Source: Varroa destructor
Taxonomy: Eukaryota; Arthropoda; Arachnida; Mesostigmata; Varroidae
Reading direction: 5' to 3'
NCBI RefSeq assembly: GCF_002443255.2
Contig: NW_019211459.1
Span: 25,191,388 to 25,255,387 of the forward strand
DNA: 64,000 bases
Both the position numbers and the translations under genes were made by a program. Shown here piece after piece: positions 21,451 to 33,654 of the stretch. The notes under the pieces were generated by a model that ran no database searches, was not told the DNA's origin, and saw only the letters and a list, made by a program, of their open reading frames with translations. Numbering within the stretch: position 1 is the first letter of the stretch; every line of letters begins with the position of its first letter.

Positions 21451-24424
21451 GATTTTATCTTTGAAGGTAAGGTAATCCATGAATTTGACCTAAAACCTTT
21501 TTAATCAAAGTTAAGCCTTGTTGGTTCCGACGAGGGTCCTCAACGGCCTGAACCAGTCTTGCGCTGTTTCTTTGCACTATTTTATCGTCCGCTACAGGGC
21601 TCCATTCGTAAATTAACAGCTGTCTTCTTTAATACTCTTCCGGGCTATCCCTTTCAATACCCTGCTGTACTGGCATCTACCTATAAGTCCAAAGTGTTAC
21701 ACAATCAGGCTTTCCAGACCCAGTAGCATTCGATAAAACTCTACCCTAGCAAATGCTTTTATCTTCTTGAGACGGTAAAGTGTGTCATTTATTATAAATA
21801 TGAGCTTTTGCGATCTCTGGTTAGCCTTAGTTAGTGTGTGTAAAACAATTGTTAACTTAGTCCGGATCGAAGTACGGCCATAGCTCTTCCGTGGAGTAAC
21901 CCATTTTTTCGATACACTTCCTAGTCTTTTCATTTTTTTTTGACCCAATCGACGATAGCTTGCAGTTTCTCTACATTTTTATAAATAAGCAATTCGAAAT
22001 TTGTGGAGCTGTGCAGAGTTTGAAAGATTTAAATAGGCCTTTGACGCTGTGCCTGGCTCGTGTGTCAAGGAGTGCCTGTGTCACTGTATTTTGCTTATTT
22101 TTGGTAAGCAGCATGACATAGAGCTTTAGCTGTTGCTTCCTATCTATCATTTCAGTCTGCAAAATTTCGTCGAACTGGAATCAATCACAGTCTGTGTCCT
22201 CGTATCGTGCTAACTTGATGCTACACCTCTGGTCTGACATACACGTACGTGCAAGGTGGTTCGATTTCTAAAGCTCAACCGCACGTTTGACTCACGGCTG
22301 GATATACTTGCAATTTCGGCACGCTTCTCTTGTCTTTCGATTTTTATACGAGGTCAATCCCTGCTTTGACTGACTGCAGCAACGCCATCTGCTTGTACTT
22401 GACATGGGTTTTCTCTTGTTGATCGCGGTCGATCTACAATAGTGCGTTCTCATCGTTGTTAGCATATGACGAGGTCTACCGTTAATTTTTTGTTGTCGTC
22501 GTCTTCAGGGTAGAGGAACTTCTGACGCTTTGACTATTAAGAAACGCGTTTCGAGAGTTTGTTTATTGCTAAGCAGGACTTTCTTCAAGTTCTCACATGC
22601 GCGTCTGTCTGAAGGCTGACCCATATATTTCCTGAATAGCTGAGCGTTTCCGCATCGTCTTAGTTCACTTTATGGAACACATACATCTTTTAGGGAGTGC
22701 CTTTACTGGTGCTTTTAATAAGGGGCTGGGTTTTTCATATGCTGGATTTGCCCTGTTATCAAGAATAATATCGAAGCGATAGGCATCACCGCAAGCTGGC
22801 CTGAAGTTGCCGGTTATCACTTAATGTTTTGCTTGAATAGGTTACTAACTAGCATACAATCTGTCTGTATCCAAGGGGATGCTTCGATCCTTATTGCGAT
22901 CTCTTTCATAGGCCAATGACCGAAGGATATTGGCTTCTTTGTTTTATCGTCAATTTCCATAGGGTGTGTTTTTATTTTAACCCGTATTAACGTGTCAGAT
23001 ATTGACAACACAAGAATTGTATAGCGATTGTTTGGTCTACTAATGATTGATGTGACGTATACTGCTAGGCGGCGTTCTACGGTAGTGCATGTAGGCATAC
23101 CCTTTTAGATGACTATTTGTAGCGACTGGCACATAGCTCTCTAACAAGCTAACAAAAACGTATGTTTTTCCGTGTCTTACGCTCGATGTTTAAGCCATTA
23201 AGCAAAATTTCAAATAGCTAGTTGGCCTTTCCCCACATTTTTACGCCCAGATTCCATCCTAAGTTGTCGTAGTATACGGTTATTCGTACGATCAAATAAT
23301 GACGTTTTTATTTTTCGGAACAAACTTCAAGTGCGACTCGTACATAATAAACAACTATGTAGATAGTCGCATAAAAATTTAAAATTCTATGACCAGAAAA
23401 AAGATAACACCACGATTATTAAGTCAGTATGCATAATCTCTCCTTACTTGTGCCCAATTAGACTATGCTATATGTTCAAACTAGAACGGAAAGATTTTAC
23501 CTTATATTGTATTGCTTTGGGGTTTCACGACCTCAAAAAAGCTTATCTTCACGCTCCGAGAGGCAGCTTCACTTCTGACATCAGGTAACGATCAACGAAG
23601 CATGCATACGTATGTAACTAGATGATGTATAGTTTATTTAATAAGAAAATTATTCAAGGGGTCATTAACTTGAACTTTAATGTCAATAATAAGAAAAGCA
23701 TTTCAAGTTAGTAAAATTCATTTCTTGCATCGACAATGTTTTGAAAACTTATAGGTGGAACCAGGAAGCTTGGCCACCACTATGTGTTATCCGCTAAAAT
23801 TCTATCCGCTAAAAAATCCGCTAAAATCTAGAATATCTCCGGCCTACCCTACTGATAGGAGGTAAGAATTCCTACATAAGAACTAATGAAAAACAAAGTA
23901 TATTCATGCCAGTAGCGTTAATCTTCGTTATAGCAAAAATAGGTATACCTGCTTTTGCTATTATTTCTATGAAACAGCCCTTTCCAAGAGTCTTCTGTAT
24001 ACCTAGCTCTCTAGCAGTACTGTTGTAAGTAGGGTTTAAGAAAGAAACTAACATTCAGTCAACTGAAATGTTGGCTACGTCCAGTTCTTTACTGAACCAA
24101 AGTGACGTCCGCTACATCGGTGAAATTTTCGTCGTGTACTAAATTTTATTTAGGTTTTATTTCGTATCCGTTTTCTGAGAAATGCAGAACTGAGCACCAG
24201 AGGAGTTCGGCCGGGAGATGACAACCTAACAATGCTGCAGGCCTAATAGGGTTGCAATATGAACCAGTCCGAGATCGGGGTAGACCCTGCTTTGTTGTTA
24301 CTGGATACTAACAGCAAGCGTCGAATCACTACGAAACGAAGCCACTGACACTACTTATGCTGGGTGTGGGGCGGGCATCGAGAACCATCGGGTTAGCCAT
24401 CGTACATTGGTGACACACCGGAAC
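21451..24424. other. AT-rich, no gene; may hold more decayed retroelement
   Basis: No intact frame with signals. A short + strand stretch at 22028-22055 reads FK, stop, AFDAV, like the LINE motif DFSKAFDTV, but no neighbouring motifs support it. Minus-strand frames of 63-93 codons (21697-23098) have no recognisable content. Confidence 0.4.
23789..23826. repeat. Three direct copies of ATCCGCTAAAA
   Basis: Copies begin at 23789, 23804 and 23816, so spacing is 15 then 12 bases. This is a small local tandem duplication in AT-rich sequence. Confidence 0.9.
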
Positions 24425-24616
24425 ATGGGACATCTAATGGCGGCCATCAGTGTACTCAATTTAGCCGCATCGGAGGTGGGATCGGTCAGGCAGCATCTGG
24501 GACTCGTCTGCAGCGAAGATGGCCCAAGAATCAGCAGTCCTCTAAAGACCACCGGAAAGTCGATCTCTGTCGAGAGCGCTACCGGTCGCGGAGAGCGCTC
24601 ACACCTAGAGGACTAA
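24425..24616 (+). CDS. Candidate first exon or 63-residue ORF
   Basis: ATG 24425 has an ideal start context (A at -3, G at +4). The frame runs 63 codons to TAA at 24614. The first 17 residues (MGHLMAAISVLNLAASE) are mildly hydrophobic, like a weak signal peptide, and end at a possible donor GAG|GTGGGA (24476, phase 0). The rest is hydrophilic and Ser/Gly/Arg-rich. If the donor is used, the product would join in phase with the candidate exon at 25962. The antisense strand is also open (24355-24552), so composition alone could explain the frame. Not recognised. Confidence 0.28.
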   Translation: MGHLMAAISVLNLAASEVGSVRQHLGLVCSEDGPRISSPLKTTGKSISVESATGRGERSHLED

Positions 24617-25961
24617 GAGATGAGAACAGGATAATCAGTAGCAGTCGGAGCAGCGTCGAACAAGGGTCAAATTGAGATAAAGTATATGACGCGAATGTTG
24701 TCATGTCCAGCGACCGACTCTGCGCGCTCAAGAAGCGAAACGGTAAAAGCAACTAACTGAGATCCGACTAGAAGGTGGGATGAGCGAAGGCAACACATCG
24801 CGAGGTTTCAGTAGCCATCTTGTTGTTGTGCCTGTCTGGTGCGGCAACAACGGCTGCCGGAACCGGAGCCTTGTCACCGCTATAGCTTAACTTAATTGAA
24901 GGTGACACAACGTCTGCTGTTGCCAATTCTGTAATTACACCGTTATCTGTTGCTGGAGGCAGTACAGCAGTTGTCCGAAGAAGGAAGAAAAAACGATGAA
25001 GCTATTGCGGGGGGAGTTAGAAGTAGACACGTCGTTCAGGATCGGCCAACCTCTTCGTGAACTGACTATTGCATTCCTTCGCTGAATTGCCCACGTTGAA
25101 GGTGAAGAAGACTAAAAGCTGAAGCCAAGCAAATCAAAAGTGAGCCAGCAAGGGGCGGTCGGAGAGGATGATATTAGGCACAATTAGGATGACAACTACA
25201 AACGGGAGCAAATCGCACCTACGAACAACGATTATTTGTATCGAGTCTGCGTAAGCTAAACGTGAATCGTTGAAATTTTATGGATATTCGATAGGAGAAA
25301 AAGAGCGTACCGTGGTTTTGTAGTCATGCTCACAGGTCAGCGAGGTACCATTGCTGTAGTAAATTTCTAGAATAATTTTGCACTAATTGTATAATGGAAA
25401 AATTAACTAAATTAATTAGTGGAGTAAATAATAATAACAACAACAAAAACCTATTTGAGGAAAACTTAAAAAGAGAATTAGTTATCTTCTTGCCTCATCT
25501 GTAAACTTGAGCTTTTCCCCACTTTTTTCTTTCAAGAATTTTATGACACACGCAAAGATACTAAGCAATAACTTTGCTTTTGTTGATCGCGTATTACATT
25601 ATGCAAAATTTCAACAGCAAGTTAACATGGTACAGAGGGATGGTCCCAATCTACCTTCTGAAGCTTATGAAGAGGATCAACAGCGGCGGCGCCTTGCCCT
25701 TCCCAATCCAGAGCACCAGATTTTTTGTCAAGCAAACCTTTGTATATCGATGGCACGCTAATGTTTGCTGTGACAGATCTGCTTGCCAAAAACTATCACG
25801 GGAGCTTCATATACTTCGGATTGCTCCGTACCTCTAGTTTTCTGCTGTTTTCATTGCCTTCGCTGCGTTGTCTGTCTGTTTGATATGCCGTTCTTTTTAC
25901 CTTGGCTTCTCCCTCTATTCTACTGCTAGCATTTTTCAGTAGTATATAACCCTCCCGGCAG
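24617..25961. other. Probable intron or intergenic
   Basis: An 84-codon frame at 25507-25761 starts without an ATG context I trust. The minus strand at 25796-25999 is open with a Glu/Lys-rich reading that follows simply from purine-rich sequence. No exon is called. Confidence 0.4.
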
Positions 25962-26154
25962 TTGCCGCCCAACGAAGGCGAACGAACTGGTCCGTCCAAA
26001 TATGAACTTGGTGTGCTTGAATGGCAGTGTAGGCATCGACAGCGGTTTCTGGTAGAAGGAATTGTAGAAAATAGGACTTGCGAGGCAAACGAGCGGTCAG
26101 GCGGAAAGATAACCCTAGAGGGGCAGCTGGTACCAGTGACAGCTGGTGGTAGCG
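25962..26154 (+). CDS. Candidate internal exon, phase 0 to 1
   Basis: The acceptor ATAACCCTCCCGGCAG ends at 25961 and the donor AGCG|GTAAGC starts at 26155. The 193-base span is open: 64 codons plus one base. The reading is hydrophilic with Glu, Arg and Gly, includes a WQC and a later NRTC (possible N-glycosylation site) and starts LPPNEGERTGPSKYELGV. The upstream frame is closed near the acceptor. The region is purine-rich, which favours Glu/Lys/Arg codons by chance, so the protein-like look is only partial evidence. Family unknown. Confidence 0.32.
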
Positions 26155-26776
26155 GTAAGCAAACCTAAGAGCAGAAATATATACAGCGGTAAGGGGGGTC
26201 GCGGGTTCGGGATCTGGAACCGGTAGAGGACAAGTAACAAACGAATGGCTTTTGAAAAATTGCGGCGGGGTTCTCGAACTTTAAGCCTCCAGCAAAATGT
26301 ACAGTTTGGGTAGGTGAGGACAGGGGGTAAAGGCTAAGGGTGACGGTACTTGAATGAAAAGTACCTTAAAAATGTTGCAAGCGCTGGATGGTCAGACTCG
26401 GTAAAGATGGCTAACTTGGTAACGCCATTAAGCGTTCTTTTGGACGGTTAAGTTTTAGGACGAAACTGTATGTGTTTACGCCAGATTTCGAACCTACTCC
26501 AGCCTCAGGTGTCGAACGATAACGGCGACACTAGACTTTTGCTTTTTCTCAGCTAAACCTCATATACAAAGAAGTATTCGAATCTATTAAGAGTATAAAA
26601 ACGTACATAGATCAATATGTCGAAAGCACGACTGCGATTTTCTTACGAAACGGTAACATGGACTTGCTCGAACCCTGGACAAGAAATGATAAATACTATT
26701 CGATTAGTAATCCTGGGTAAAAATGGTGCATCGTGAAAGATTCGTGAAAAGCATCGCGAACATAAATGGAGACCTG

Positions 26777-26813
<37 letters not shown>

Positions 26814-27713
26814 GTTAATTTTATTTCAGTACTCCTTTTGGCCACATAACCAAACCTTTATCAGGCCTTTATACAGAGGCAACTATGGATGATGATGGTG
26901 GAATAAAAGTTCTACTCGGATAACTACTCTTTTCGGTATTAATATATGCCTTTATGGTGTAAAGTGGTGCAGGGCTACCTGAAGAAATATGCTAGAAAAT
27001 ATTCAACGATCGTTCCAAGAATAGAGACCATGTCTGCTGGACCCACTAGGTCAACTCCGCGGATCCTATATGTGAATCTTAAAGATTTAAAGGTCAGTCA
27101 ATACTGATCAGATTAAATTTTACACTCAGAAACCGAAACATAACGGACGATTTTTTCTACCTAAAATGGTTCAAGTTCTAGATATTGGTATTTGTGATTT
27201 GAAGAAAGACAAATACCGTAAAGATTTACAGATGCCCTACAGTCTTCAAATACGAATATCGGGATGGCCCAAATATAGCAATAATCGTTTTCAAAGATAC
27301 TCACAACCTAAAGAAGGGTTTTAAACAACTTCAAGTTTATCTAAACGAATTTAACTAGAAACAGCTATCCTACTATCATCAGCCAATGCCCGTTGTGGTA
27401 GCCATAAGATAGTCTCTGATCAGCGACATGGATATGTAGAACGGGTATAAAGTGGTACGAAATGGTATCATGTACATTAACACATTTCGCTTAACATATT
27501 GGTATCACTGAATTCCTTATCAAGCTGAATAAATACATGCTGGTAATAGTCTACTGCTTACTACCTTTTACGTATACGGAGATTCTTATAAAGCTATTTT
27601 ATTGTTAGCAAATCATTATACACAGGCTAACATTTCGACTTATTGCTTCAAAGCATATTTCCTAACCACGCACACGGTTAGATTTTCTCAATTTCGACCA
27701 CCATTTTCACCAG
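26155..27713. other. AT-rich, intron-like
   Basis: Contains an (AT)16 tract at 26779-26810 and no frame of note. Confidence 0.5.
26779..26810. repeat. (AT)16 microsatellite
   Basis: Uninterrupted AT dinucleotides flanked by GACCTGAA and TGTGTTAA. Confidence 0.95.
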
Positions 27714-27894
27714 CTCCGAGGCACGCTAATCTACGGGTCTGGGGTCAGGACAGTAAAAGAAATGCACGGCGTCCTGCCAGCTCCAAGTCGTGGTGTGACT
27801 CCGTCACCCGAGGGGATTCGTCATCTGCCGTTAGTGCGGCCAACAGCAAGATCGGATACGCAGATCCCCGAAATCGAGTCGACAGACAAGGAGC
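27714..27894 (+). CDS. Candidate internal exon, phase 1 to 2
   Basis: The acceptor CCACCATTTTCACCAG ends at 27713 and the donor GAGC|GTAAGC begins at 27895. The 181-base span is open in the frame needed after the 25962-26154 exon (2 + 59x3 + 2 bases). The reading is Arg/Ser-rich, with PRHANLRVWGQDSKRN near the start and GDSSSAVSAANSKIGY later, and codons are richer in G/C than the flanks. C at the last exon base is unusual for a donor. No domain recognised. Confidence 0.3.
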
Positions 27895-30200
27895 GTAAGC
27901 AGGAGGAAGGAGTGCTAACGAAATGGTGAATACATTTGGTGCGCTCTCCTCAGCATTTTAAGAAGCGAGTTAGAGCCGTTTCATCTCTATGGAGAGATCA
28001 ATCGCAACAGATGCTGGCGTTGGTTAGCGTGGCTTCTGGTCTGTCTTTCCCATATCCCGCTAGTCCTGCCAGTACCCGTTTGCTATACACCTTTGCACCG
28101 CTGAATCCCTAATGCTCCAGGCTCAAAGCAGCTATCTCACCCGTGAAGACGTCAGGGCTAGAAGGCGAGATGCCCCAACGGAGACCGAAATTCTCGGCGC
28201 AGTCGGTATGCGCCGAGCCATTGCTTTGGCTGTTATCGCTGTCACTGCTAATACGGCAGCCAATGTTGCGCCTGTTGGTGCAGCTATAGGCTCTGTATTC
28301 ACTCCATATTGAACATAGTGGGTCAGAAGGGAGCGGTGGCGACGGAACGAGAATGATTTGATGGCGACTAGCGGTGACTGGTGGTTGCGTGGTGACTTGT
28401 AGCCTGTCCAACCTAGGACCTAGACTAGGTGAACTGTTTGAACTCACCGTTGCTGGCCGGACAAAGGCTACTTGCGTCAATCAGCGCAGATCCACACGGG
28501 CATAGTAGTCAATAGAAACGTGAATCGAGCTTAACGCGGCGGGGTCGAACTAAAACTTGAATTCTAGCTTCATATGTTTCAATGGAAAAAAATCTATTCT
28601 TCCACGCTTTAATCTGCAACAGTATCGATAGATATTTTCTTCTCAGTATTGTTCTATACGCTGCGTTGTCGACATCTGTGACATAAATCATTCGATTCGG
28701 GCAGTAGTTTATATGGACGTTATTGAATTTCTCCTGCAAATCAACTTACACGAATTGTCGGTATCCTTCTATTGAAACCTATCTTTATAATACATTTCAT
28801 AGCCAATTTTGCTTGCAGATGTAGCAGGTATATATAGGAATAGACAACGGCTCATGATCTATGCCTGTTTGAGGGTGTGCATATACTTGAAACGCAATGC
28901 ACAGATTTTTTCCCTTTACATTCTAGCATAGGCTTTACATGCTACATAAGTCTATGTCATATAATGGATTGCTCTCGTGCCCAATCGGCTTACGAGTCAC
29001 TAATCCAATGTGAGGAACTTCGTGCACTTATCAAACAGGCTTAATGCTTTAAATGGGGTATAGTATCTAGTTAAAGCATAAATATTTTTATTTGTTTTCG
29101 ACTGAGACTTGCATTCCAGTGTATCTAATATTATATCAGGTCCCACATTGGTACATAAGAACATACACGAAAAATTCAGCTTATTCTAGCATTGTCTACA
29201 TATGCAATAATAAGTTGCCACAAATTATCTGTGCCACCTGCCGGTGTAGAATATAGGATAATCAGCTTCGAATATAAGAAAGTGATTAAAGTTGATCTGA
29301 AATAAATAAATATAGAGGTAGTCCTTAGTGTATGACCCTATTCGAGCTAGTATGACGAAAAGAAACAAGGTCCACACAAAGGTGACTAATCGTGCCGTCC
29401 TATGCATCAGCAACCTTTGTCAACTATATTACCTTCTCCACAATGATCTTGACGTCAGAAAAAACCTGGCGAAATAGTCAGTTTACAAGCTTTGAGTTAG
29501 GTTCGACGCGCTTCAGCACGACCTTGTTGCTGTGACACCCATTTAGCGACCTGACCTGCAAGCGTGTGAGCTTCAGGGTTACGATGAACAACTGGGAGCT
29601 CATTATTAGCAATTATCGTATGGATATGGAAGGGAAAAATAACGCTGTAATGGCGAACAATGCAACTCGTTGGACTGGCGCGCTCCAAGACGGGTCGCGT
29701 GGTTAAGGCAGAAGTGGCTACGCGTCTATTTTGTGAGCAAAGACCTTCGATTCCTAAACGTTTAGGCTTGTTTGGTCTACCGCGAAGGGGGAGTGCGGGT
29801 TCACGCGATCGTGGCTGTAGAAAGAGATCAATAGAAAACAGGGAGAGAGCGCTGTGAGTTGCAACAGGTCGTCGGGCGGCGAAGGGGAATGAGGACGAAC
29901 AAGACTCGGGCTATGCTTCAAGGCGGATAAGGTCAAGAGAACGATGCCTTGATGGGGGTGAGCTGTGTGTTGAGAAGCCGGAGACGAGCTGACGCGGGCG
30001 AAGCATCGGAAATATGCGAGCCCAACAAGTAACCGAGGGGCAAATAGGACACAAAAGGCAACAGGCAATGAGTGATTACTTTTCTCCCCATAAGGATATG
30101 CCGGCTACCTACTGCTAGCCAGATTTAAACAACAAGGCAAAGCAAAACACAAAGGGTGGGACCCCAGAGCTGTGCGTTGTTAGAACAACAAGAAGTTAGC
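27895..30200. other. No firm gene
   Basis: GC-rich islands at 27.9-28.5 and 29.5-30.1 kb are open on both strands. A 66-codon + frame at 28112-28312 includes an alanine-rich hydrophobic helix but has a poor start context. A minus-strand donor-like GTGAGTT lies at about 28442 without a convincing exon. Confidence 0.4.
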
Positions 30201-30323
30201 ATGGCGTGTTCTATAGGGTCAAACAAAACGGCTGGTGGCGGGCAGCAATCCAAATGCCACGAAGGTCACCGAGGTCACGCTATACACGACGCTATTTCCG
30301 AGATATGTCATCAGCAGAAGTAG
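30201..30323 (+). CDS. Candidate 40-residue small ORF
   Basis: ATG 30201 has an ideal context (A at -3, G at +4). The 40-codon frame starts MACSIGSNKTAGGGQQSK and ends ISEICHQQK at TAG 30321. It is hydrophilic, with three cysteines and several histidines. A longer 200-codon frame overlaps in another register (30235-30837) but has no ATG near its start and runs into AT-rich sequence. No splice or poly(A) evidence supports either. Confidence 0.18.
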   Translation: MACSIGSNKTAGGGQQSKCHEGHRGHAIHDAISEICHQQK

Positions 30324-31479
30324 ACATCGTAGTTGCCACCATCACGGGGCAGCAGGGAAAAATTCCAGCGTTTTCTCGCTAGGATGCGGCAAGCTTACAG
30401 GCGCCCAAAGAAGAAAATATATGGTCACATCGTACAGAACTACTGTGAGTAGAACACAGCATAGTGGTAGTGCACGCATACCTGCGTGCTTGTATGTTAT
30501 ATATGATAATAATACAGACACCATCGTGATCAGTAGAGAAGCTTTTTTTTGTTTAAGTTACACTTATTACTGTTTAAATGTAAATAATAAAATAGATAAA
30601 TGTAACATATGTAGTCAATGCTCCAAAGAGCTGATCGGATGGTTAGTACAGTTGAGCGTATTCTTCGAAATAAAAAAATTTAGAAGTACATCTGTGACAG
30701 CGCGAAACATTTCGGTTCACCCTATACATTGCTTCACCAGAGTCGCGCGCTCGCCTATTCGGAGGTTATCATACTTTTGCGAGCCACAGGCTTTCCTCAA
30801 TGAGCTAAAGCTAATGTTCCCTATTTTGTATCGGTGATCTACGTATAATGACAGATACTCGCCCATACAAAAACGCATACACACGCGTATATACGTTCAG
30901 GCCCTTAAAGTTTAACTCCTTCATAGCAACCAAACGCTCCTGAGCGAGAGCTTCGTTTCATCGGATTTGGCTGAATGAAGAGGCAGGCAGACAGGCAGTA
31001 GATTTGAACGAGAAAGAGGTTATTAAGAACAGGTTAGATGAAAGCCTCTAGCGGTAGTTCTTCGATAGAACCAGCTTAACCTAAGAGTTGCAGGACTCTT
31101 TGAATAAAGAGGCAAGCCAAACCTGCTAAACCGTAGCCAGCCGTGCCAACCGCCGACTGAATTAAATGCCCTGTAAAAAAACAAAAAAGAAAAACCCAAG
31201 CGACATTGAAACCAACAAAGCACCCGTTATTCGACTGATGCTCTTGCATATAAGTATAGTGCTATTCTTTTCCTATGTAGCGTAATGGCTATGGCTGAAA
31301 TTTAATTCGTATTCCAACGCTGAGCCTGGAACAGCTGCACAAGAAACTCTGCCCCTGTATTCAGAGGCCTGCAGCTTGTCAGACGCCTTCTGCACTGCCA
31401 ATCACGTAGTAGTAGCAATGCGCTTAGTCACAGCGACACGTGGTTAGGGTTACGCTAATTCTTTTGTTGTAAACTTCAG
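30324..31479. other. No gene recognised
   Basis: A donor-like GTGAGT at 30444 follows open sequence but no exon can be fixed. The 31.0-31.2 kb stretch shows only short frames. Confidence 0.4.
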
Positions 31480-31691
31480 ACACGCTGTGGCTGCTAATCC
31501 TGCCTTGTCAATACGACTACATAAACCGAACCAGTTGTGGGGTCTTATAGATGCTTGTTTTATTAGTGGTCGAATGCTGCTGACGGAAGCACTTAGCAGA
31601 TGCTCAAACCCTGGCACGACCAACGCGACAAACGCAATGGGCGAAGGGGTATTTCGTAGCCGAGCAGCTTGCGGACAAACATACGGAATGG
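31480..31691 (+). CDS. Candidate internal exon, phase 2 to 1
   Basis: A branch-like CTAAT and the tract TTCTTTTGTTG precede an acceptor AAACTTCAG ending at 31479. The span is open for 212 bases if it ends at the weak donor ATGG|GTAGTT (31692), and stays open to 31816. It enters in phase 2. The reading is mixed (includes HAVAANPALSIRLHKPNQLW and later a Cys/Gly part). With that donor it leaves in phase 1, as the next candidate at 32328 needs, but better donor shapes (GTATGT at 31768 and 31772) give the wrong phase. Not recognised. Confidence 0.25.
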
Positions 31692-32327
31692 GTAGTTGCC
31701 ACTGCGGAATCGGAACGCCAAACAACTACCAGGGGCAGTCACACATCGTAGTGTCTACAGCCTGCTTGTATGTATGTGTATTATCTGTGCGTGAGGGAAT
31801 GTGTTTTTACCTGTAACTCGTGTACACACGCTAACTAAAAACATGTAAACTACCCGTTACTCAGCATAAATCGGTGGCGTCGAACAGTACGACAAGGAGG
31901 ACGAGTACGAGTACGAGTCGTGGGCCCTGCAACAGAACCATCTTGCGGCCTATGGACAAACTGCCGCTTGGTCGACGCAGTTTGAATCTGAGGGTAATCG
32001 TTACGCCTGGTGTATTTTGCTGCCTCCTGCCTAAAAGGCAGCCCCGCCACTTCAGCTTATTGTGCATCGACAATGTTGTCTGAAGCGCTGGCGTGGCAAA
32101 ATGATGGCCGAGCTCGTTCTGCGGTCGTTGGCGCGCTAAAGGAAACGCAATGGTTTCTCGGGCCTTAGCGACGAAAGCCTAGGTCTGGACAGCTCCAAAA
32201 GCAGAACGTGGCACAGGCCGTTCTGGGGCCCTAACTCAGTGGGCCCAGAGCAACGAGCCCAGCAAGGTGGAGCCATTGCGGGAATCTGAACACTTGCTTT
32301 TTTTTACTCTGTTATGCCCCTTCCCAG
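31692..32327. other. Probable intron
   Basis: No supported exon. The CTTGCTTTTTTTTACTC pyrimidine run at its end leads into a strong acceptor. Confidence 0.4.
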
Positions 32328-32491
32328 GTCGTGTGAGTGAGGCGGATTCATCATCACTGTCGTTCAGCGGACTGCGTTCACCACTGAAGGGATCCTTGAA
32401 TGTCATCATTTTTCCCTTGGCCGCGTTTGATATGAGGACCCGACTAGAACCAACGACGAACCCAGCTACCCAACAACTGAGCGAAGTTTGA
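32328..32491 (+). CDS. Candidate terminal coding exon
   Basis: A long pyrimidine tract ends in GCCCCTTCCCAG at 32327, one of the strongest acceptors in the window. The frame entered in phase 1 encodes 53 residues (RVSEADSSSLSFSGLRSPLK near the start) and ends ATQQLSEV at a TGA (32489-32491). No good donor occurs before that stop, so it reads as a last coding exon. An AATAAA at 32926-32931 could end its 3' untranslated part. A donor-like GTGAGTGAG lies 6 bases inside the exon. The Ser-rich acidic content suggests a disordered cytosolic tail. Not recognised. Confidence 0.33.
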
Positions 32492-32925
32492 GACTCCCTA
32501 TGCGCACAAAGTTACTACGCTCATTTAGATGCCGTATAGGCCATGAGGCCTATCCACAGGCACACCTGATACACTTATTGTCTATGCTGCGCAAAGTGGC
32601 CTACACAACAATACTTGACTGTGGCCCAAATAGCTGTGACGTTGCAAGGAAGGTGCGCAAAATTATAAATAGGTCTTTAAAAAACGGGTTTCAAATCCTA
32701 GGTAGTCGAGTTGCCCACAGAAGCTATCCAGTTTAATACTGGAATGGTATCATGCCATCAATTTATAAGCTTATTTTTTATATCGTTTCCAGTCATAGAT
32801 AATTGAATACCATTATGCATCACAATCTAAAATTGCCAGACGTAACGGGAGTGGATCTAGTTTGTAGTTTAGTTCCGTATCGCAGAAGTCGTGATTTTTT
32901 CTGATAGTGATAACTTTACGGAATG

Positions 32926-32931
32926 AATAAA
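32926..32931 (+). terminator. Possible poly(A) signal AATAAA
   Basis: Canonical hexamer 435 bases after the stop of the 32328 candidate. AATAAA is common in AT-rich DNA, so this is weak support. Confidence 0.3.
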
Positions 32932-33444
32932 TTAAAACGATAAAGAAAGAAGGAGTCTTAGCAGGTTCAAACCAGTACTGTTTATTTTGTATATTTAAAT
33001 CTTAAAAATGTATGCTTCATTCATCAAATTAAGAGCTAGTTAAATATAATACGTCCCAACAGTTTTACCGTCTTTTCTGTAAACCCGCTTAATTCGCCTT
33101 AACTTATGGATTTTCATATACAATAAACTAGAGCGTTCATGCTAATTTTTTCCACTTTAGTCCAGTACCTAATTACACTTTACTTACAAATACATTTTTA
33201 AAAAACTAAGTTTGATACAGTAACTTATATGAACTTATATGGGCACATATAAGCACATAGCTGAATGTATTCGTTTTAAAACCTATGTAAACAAGTTTCT
33301 GCGTTCCTTTGTTTTCGCCCTTCTCTCCTATTGTTTTGTCGAATTGAAATCATACGACAAAAGCTAAAGTACATTTATTGCTCTTTTTTAACGTCGTTTT
33401 CGGCGTTCCTCCAGCTTATTCATGCCCTCTTGCTATAAGATATC
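32932..33444. other. AT-rich, nothing recognised
   Basis: Only a small cluster of ACTTATATG-type repeats at 33222-33253. Confidence 0.5.
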
Positions 33445-33654
33445 CTAGCAGCTTCTTGCGGCAGCTTCCCAATCTCGCGGTCGGGCTTTCGATGCAGTGA
33501 GACGAGGCCACGGGACCAGGCCGAGCCGACAAAAAGGACCGTGACTTTTCTTAGATAATCCTAGCAATGCGACATTAACCATCTGCACGTTTGAGCAACA
33601 GGACCGCTCCCGTGTGTTTTCGTCGGCCACTGGCCACTCCTTGTCGATGGCCAT
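33445..33654 (-). CDS. Candidate minus-strand ORF or first exon
   Basis: On the minus strand ATG 33654 has an ideal context (A at -3, G at +4). It opens 69 codons beginning MAIDKEWPVADENTRERS, with C/G-ending codons over the first 25, and ends at TAG 33445. The early part is acidic and hydrophilic; the later part is less protein-like. If only the first part is coding a donor is needed near 33580, but only the weak GTTAAT is there. No family recognised. Confidence 0.25.
   Translation of the reverse strand: MAIDKEWPVADENTRERSCCSNVQMVNVALLGLSKKSHGPFCRLGLVPWPRLTASKARPRDWEAAARSC

Noticed and set aside
22028..22055. FK, stop, AFDAV reading, resembling the LINE motif DFSKAFDTV
   Set aside because: No other RT motif lies at the right distance on either side, and a seven-residue match with a stop is weak. 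Kept as a note only.
25796..25999. Glu/Lys/Arg-rich minus-strand frame with a possible donor
   Set aside because: The strand is purine-rich, which produces these residues by default. There is no good start codon.
26195..26225. GGGTTCGGG, resembling a tRNA T-loop
   Set aside because: The flanking bases do not form a T-stem and no A-box or acceptor stem is found. Other TTCGA sites (for example 26661, 38024) failed the same test.
27360..27390. Minus-strand ADD triplet as a possible RT catalytic box
   Set aside because: No flanking hydrophobic strand and no other RT motifs nearby.
30235..30837. 200-codon open frame
   Set aside because: It has no ATG near its start, crosses from GC-rich into AT-rich sequence and shows no recognisable domain.
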